Assembly: GCF_008831285.2 (NCBI RefSeq) | Contig: NC_045141.1 | Span: forward strand, 20,208,848-20,272,847 | Source of the DNA: Nymphaea colorata | Taxonomy: Eukaryota > Streptophyta > Magnoliopsida > Nymphaeales > Nymphaeaceae | DNA: 64,000 bases | Direction of reading: 5' to 3' | Part shown: positions 61,301-64,000 of the stretch, one piece after another | Layout of the letters: each line of letters starts with the position of its first letter | Position numbering within the stretch: the stretch's first letter is position 1 | Program-made: the position numbers and the translations under genes | Notes under the pieces: model-generated | The model's database searches: none | Seen by the model: the letters and a program-made list of their open reading frames with translations, nothing else | What the model was told of the DNA's origin: nothing

Positions 61301-63750
61301 TACCTGGGTATTTTGTCCCCTAGGTTGGAAACCACATTTCTCTACTACAGAAGATCGAACAATCTCAGGAGTAGCCAATGGCACAAAACCTCTTTTCATA
61401 GCTTCAGAGAGCGCCCAGTTAACAAGGGCCATTTCCAGTAGAACTGCTTCATTCTTTAGGTAATAAAACTTTGAACCACTGACCTAGTCAATAGAAGACA
61501 CAACAGCATGAATGACAAAACCAAGGGAAACTAAATAAATACATGCACAAATACAAGTTGAAAAACAACCTGTATCACTTGAGTTCCCTTGATCTACTGC
61601 TTCAAACAAAAAACTGGATGGTCCAAAACGTTCTAGGTAGAAACAATCAATAATGAGACTGAACTTGATGACTTGGAAAATTTTGAACCAATCAACTTGC
61701 AATATTAAAGACAGTTCTGCCCACTTATGTTTCCAAAAAACAAGCTTATGGAGAAACCCTCTCGTGAGAGCTAAAACAAAATTAAGGAGAGGTGTTGAGA
61801 TCATGTTAAATTCTGAAAACTACAGCAGGACACTGTCTTCTCTTAAAATATAATAGAGATTGTTGGAGAAATATATTAGCTGGCATCTGCAGAAGACAGG
61901 ATTGCTAAAAGCCACTCCACCTGATTGTATGAAACTCGCATGAATCCTGGCTCTTGGGACCCTTTCATAGAATTTCAGAACTCTTACTCTGGCAGAGGAA
62001 ATATCTTATCTGTCTCTCTCATGTCAGATCTCATTCACACAGTGCCGGAGGTATTCCTTTCATTATCTTGTATGTGTCCTCCTGATCCGTTTTAGCAGTA
62101 ATAAATGGAAGAATATATGTCCTTTGCAGTTCTGATATCAGAGACATAAAGGGTAGCAAACATGCTTGAAATGAACTCATGAAAGTCTTTATCTATGTGG
62201 ACTTCCATTCAGGAAAGGACAATGTTTTCCTAGATAGACGGCTGCCACGTACAGATTGCCTCTTTCTTCCATGTATTCCTATATGTTTCTTTTGCTTTTA
62301 AGATTCCTGAAACGGTGGGAAAATGTTCCTGCAGCATGTTTTAGTAGCTAATAGTTTTTTTTCTGAATTAGTCATGTTGGTTATTCCAAGGAAAGTGCAC
62401 TGCATAAAATCGCCCACCTAATAGATGAAAATTACATGTTAGGCAAATTTATGATCTTAAGATTCAGCTAAGAAGAACAATCTCCAGTCAGTTAGGTAAT
62501 TGTGAAAGATATTATGGTTTGTGATGACGTCCTACAGTTCCTTGAAAGGATTAACCTAATGTGTCTAATGTAGTAACGGTTTTCCTTTTCTAGTGACTAA
62601 CGTGACCAAGGCCCATCGGAAAAAGTAAAAACAGCAAAACTGACCAATTGATTGACAATCCCAAAAAGACATACCTCCGCAGCTGCATCAAAATCAAATA
62701 GATCAAGTTCCTTCCCGAGCTGAACATGGTCTTTGATGGGAAAGCCAAATTCGCGTGGACTTCCAACCTGAAAAAGGCTAATAAAAGTTGATTCTTTTTA
62801 TGAAATTTAAGTACTTAGTTAAACCATAGAGAAAGCAGAGCAATCCTATACCGTTTTCCTTAGGACAGACTTATCTTCTCCCCCAATGGGCACATCAGGG
62901 TGGGTGAGGTTCGGTATGCATTGAGCTTCTCGTTGGAGTTGATCGGTGAGCTGTGCAAGGTCTTCTTCTAAAGCCAACAGTCCCTCCTTGAGATTCTTTC
63001 CTACAGACGTATCCACATGGTATTTTAAACTACAAGACCCAATTTTACCAACTTCATACTATTTAATTGTTTGCGCCGTTGGTCATAAAGCCACCTACTT
63101 AAACACATCAACCCGTTGTCATTCCTATTGCACACCGCTCAGAATAGTGCAAAAATTAAAGCTTGAAAGTTCAGAATTTTTGACCAAAATGCGCTTACCA
63201 ATTGCACAATTTCATTATTTGAATGTATCCATTATCTAGTGGTTTGCTTCTTTTTTAGAATTTAATACTGGAGCAAAATGATCTAATCAACTACCTTCTT
63301 CAATTAGTGCTTGACGGACTGAAGGCTCGAGTTTCCCCTTCATCTTATTTGCGACGGCATTCCTCTCCCCACGAAGCCGTTCCACTTCCTGCAAGCTGTT
63401 ATCGGCATCATGTACAACAGAAGGAAGTCCTCAAGGTACCAGAAAAGTCAGTATGACCAACATGGCAAAAACGAGGGCTAAAGAGTTAATCAGTGGAAGC
63501 AGAGTAAGAATATAATCTAACGGGAACCTTCTGAAGGGTGCTGAATTGATCATAGAGGTCAAGCACGAGTTCCAGATTGGCGGTGGACTTCCTGTTCCTG
63601 ATGTTAGTGGCAACTGCCTCCTTGTTGTCACGTATCCACTTGAAATCTATCGCGGCCTTCCACTGCTGAGTCTTCTCATCTGCATTTCGGACCACCAACC
63701 CACAACATAAATTCTCGCTTAAAAGAGAGGAAGGGGGTCGAATGGGAGGG

Positions 63751-63790
<40 letters not shown>

Positions 63791-64000
63791 GAACTTTGTC
63801 CTGGTGGGTGATTGGGGCAGTTTGGAGGGAAGCTGTGCAGAGTGGTGCAGCAGCAGCTTCTCTGCTGGTAGCAAAACCACAGGCATTGCGGAGGCCAGGG
63901 AGGAGCTTACTTTTGATGGTGGTGGTACCAGCTTTGGCGAAGAGAGAGGAGGAAGAAGAAGGAGCCCTCTTCCTCGATAAGAAGGTGCAGGGGAGGGACG
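58362..64000 (-). CDS. OVA7: Organellar seryl-tRNA synthetase, 5' end cut by window edge
   Basis: Class II synthetase that charges tRNA-Ser; the Arabidopsis OVA7 homologue serves plastids and mitochondria. Exons on the minus strand: 64000-63788 (partial), 63679-63528, 63388-63295, 63000-62852, 62767-62675, 61483-61304, 60726-60560, 60429-60295, 59295-59202, 58646-58362; 519 residues visible, all phases consistent. The first about 70 residues are Ser/Arg/Ala-rich with no acidic cluster (a transit peptide); the ATG lies outside the window. Then come the tRNA-binding coiled-coil arm ([28 protein letters not shown]), motif 1 ([20 protein letters not shown]), GTAEIPVGG, motif 2 ([11 protein letters not shown]), QFSKVEMF, and motif 3 ([20 protein letters not shown]). 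The enzyme looks intact. Intron 1 starts with a CT microsatellite. Confidence 0.95.
63755..63786. repeat. (GA)n microsatellite abutting the SerRS exon 1 donor
   Basis: On the coding (minus) strand the exon ends TTCCAG and the intron begins GTCTCTCTCTCT, so the repeat starts at or next to the GT dinucleotide of the donor. Confidence 0.85.

Overview
The window is nuclear DNA from a flowering plant. The evidence is interrupted genes with GT-AG introns (about 80 bases to 6.3 kb), AT-rich intergenic DNA full of (TA)n and (GA)n microsatellites, a Ty1/copia retrotransposon with a plant-type tRNA-Met primer site, and plant-only families (a TCP factor, an LPA1-type P-loop protein, an organellar seryl-tRNA synthetase). 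The species cannot be named from sequence alone; intron sizes suggest a medium to large genome.

Layout: 68-6252 (+) is the 3' part of an OTU-domain deubiquitinase gene, cut by the left edge. 7768-8346 (-) is an intronless class I TCP transcription factor. 12342-13659 (+) is a two-exon RBR (RING1-IBR-RING2) E3 ubiquitin ligase. 13660-18140 is gene-poor. 19153-23911 (+) is an LPA1-like / 2-phosphoglycerate-kinase-like P-loop gene with a leader intron and a probable uORF. 27344-41808 (-) is a ten-exon Pumilio gene. Its 6.3-kb fifth intron holds a copia element (30395-35368) in the opposite orientation, which itself carries a hAT-like MITE (32404-32680). 43529-44312 is a candidate inverted-repeat element around GC-rich degenerate repeats. 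45304-56614 (+) is a twelve-exon GET4 gene. 58362-64000 (-) is an organellar seryl-tRNA synthetase, cut by the right edge inside its transit peptide.

The genes are a normal mix of housekeeping and regulatory loci rather than a cluster with a shared function. Two act in ubiquitin signalling (OTU protease, RBR ligase), one in mRNA control (Pumilio), one in tail-anchored protein delivery (GET4), one in organelle translation (SerRS), one in inositol phosphate/phytate-related metabolism (LPA1) and one in growth transcription (TCP). Exon joins were worked out by hand: each gives an open frame that matches the family protein, with intron phases that agree.

I found no clear undescribed biological system. 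The items most worth a second look are the 43.5-44.3 kb inverted-repeat element, the nested transposon history in the Pumilio intron, an antisense LRR-like remnant in an OTU-gene intron, a microsatellite that touches a splice donor in the SerRS gene, and several recent tandem duplications of 19-149 bp.
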